Source: Spirochaetia bacterium
GTDB lineage: Bacteria; Spirochaetota; Spirochaetia; PWKH01
Direction: 5' to 3'
Assembly (NCBI GenBank): GCA_007128345.1
Contig: SKXS01000148.1
Span: forward strand, 1 to 6,800
Length of the DNA stretch: 6,800 nt
Of this stretch, positions 6,340-6,800 are shown one piece after another. Position numbers and translations under genes: made by a program. The notes under the pieces were generated by a model. The model was given only the letters and a program-made list of their open reading frames with translations, was not told the DNA's origin and searched no databases. Every line of letters begins with the position of its first letter. Position 1 is the stretch's first letter.

Positions 6340-6800
6340 ATGGACACAACAGAAGCTTTTCTTGGAGAGAATATTCCATCAAAAAAACTGCCTTTGACCG
6401 TTAAGCTCGGGTTTGGCATCTGTGATCTTGGGGGAAATCTTTTTTTTACGATCATGGGATTTTATTTGCTGTTTTTCCTTACTGATGTGGTATATCTGGG
6501 TGCGGGGCTTGCCGGCACGGCCCTTATGGTAGGAAAAATTTGGGATGCGGTTACCGATCCGGCAGTCGGATATTTTTCAGACCGGACACGAACACGATGG
6601 GGACGGAGGAGACCCTACATGTTCATCGGTGCATTTCTGCTCTTTTTTTTTATGATACTAATGTTTACTGCACCAGGGTATGAATCTCAGGGATCACTGT
6701 TTGCATGGGCGGCATCTATGTACTGCCTGCTTTGCACTGCATATACTCTTGTGAATATTCCTTACGGAGCGCTAACTCCGGAGCTTACCGCTGACTATAA
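6340..6800 (+). CDS. GPH/MelB-type sugar:cation symporter, N-terminal part (cut by the right edge)
   Basis: Inner-membrane secondary transporter of the glycoside-pentoside-hexuronide:cation symporter family (major facilitator fold), importing a sugar or glycoside with Na+ or H+. The 153 visible residues are about a third of the usual 450-500. A hydrophilic start (1-17) is followed by hydrophobic helices near 23-49, 54-79, 93-110 and 120-141. The family signature lies in helix II and the next loop. WDAVTDP has D69 and D73 in the spacing of MelB cation ligands D55 and D59. It is followed by GYFSDRTRTRWGRRRP (77-92). NIPYGALTPELT at 139-150 also matches the family. The ATG at 6340 is fixed by a strong ribosome binding site. 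The substrate cannot be read from this part; galactosides, xylosides or glucuronides are all known for the family. The beta-galactosidase nearby makes a galactoside plausible but does not show it. Confidence 0.9.
   Translation, partial: MDTTEAFLGENIPSKKLPLTVKLGFGICDLGGNLFFTIMGFYLLFFLTDVVYLGAGLAGTALMVGKIWDAVTDPAVGYFSDRTRTRWGRRRPYMFIGAFLLFFFMILMFTAPGYESQGSLFAWAASMYCLLCTAYTLVNIPYGALTPELTADY

Overview
The window reads as ordinary chromosomal DNA from a bacterium that ferments sugars. Five protein genes fill almost all of it, and both edges cut through a gene. An outer-membrane or periplasmic life-style is suggested by a long lipoprotein of a normally exported family. Its lipobox is relaxed (Ala at -3) and several starts lack a clear Shine-Dalgarno, so a spirochaete-like diderm (Sphaerochaeta/Treponema type) is possible. 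That assignment is an impression only; no rRNA or other taxonomic marker is present.

Layout: (1) 1-3195, minus strand: a GH2 beta-galactosidase of the long LacZ type, open at the left edge, with both catalytic glutamates present. (2) 3196-3301: a 106-bp divergent promoter region with two facing extended -10 elements that sit in an imperfect inverted repeat. (3) 3302-3829, plus strand: a corrinoid adenosyltransferase (CobA/CobO/BtuR family). (4) 3834-5627, plus strand, 4 bp downstream and probably in the same transcript: a lipoprotein with the complete fold of the CpdB/5'-nucleotidase family but with most metal-binding and catalytic residues replaced. (5) 5618-6220, minus strand: DNA-3-methyladenine glycosylase I (Tag), overlapping the lipoprotein gene tail to tail. 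(6) 6221-6339: a second divergent promoter region. (7) 6340-6800, plus strand: the N-terminal part of a GPH/MelB-type sugar:cation symporter, cut by the right edge, with a good sigma70-type promoter and ribosome binding site.

The beta-galactosidase and the symporter are both consistent with galactoside use, but three unrelated genes separate them, so a shared pathway is only a guess. The adenosyltransferase makes adenosyl-corrinoid in the cytoplasm. The lipoprotein is exported, and its tight coupling to the cobalamin gene has no obvious biochemical explanation. The most interesting object is this lipoprotein: an intact, full-length reading frame that looks like a pseudo-phosphodiesterase. The second is the absence of leader sequence on the adenosyltransferase gene. 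No CRISPR, tRNA, rRNA, insertion sequence or phage gene was seen.
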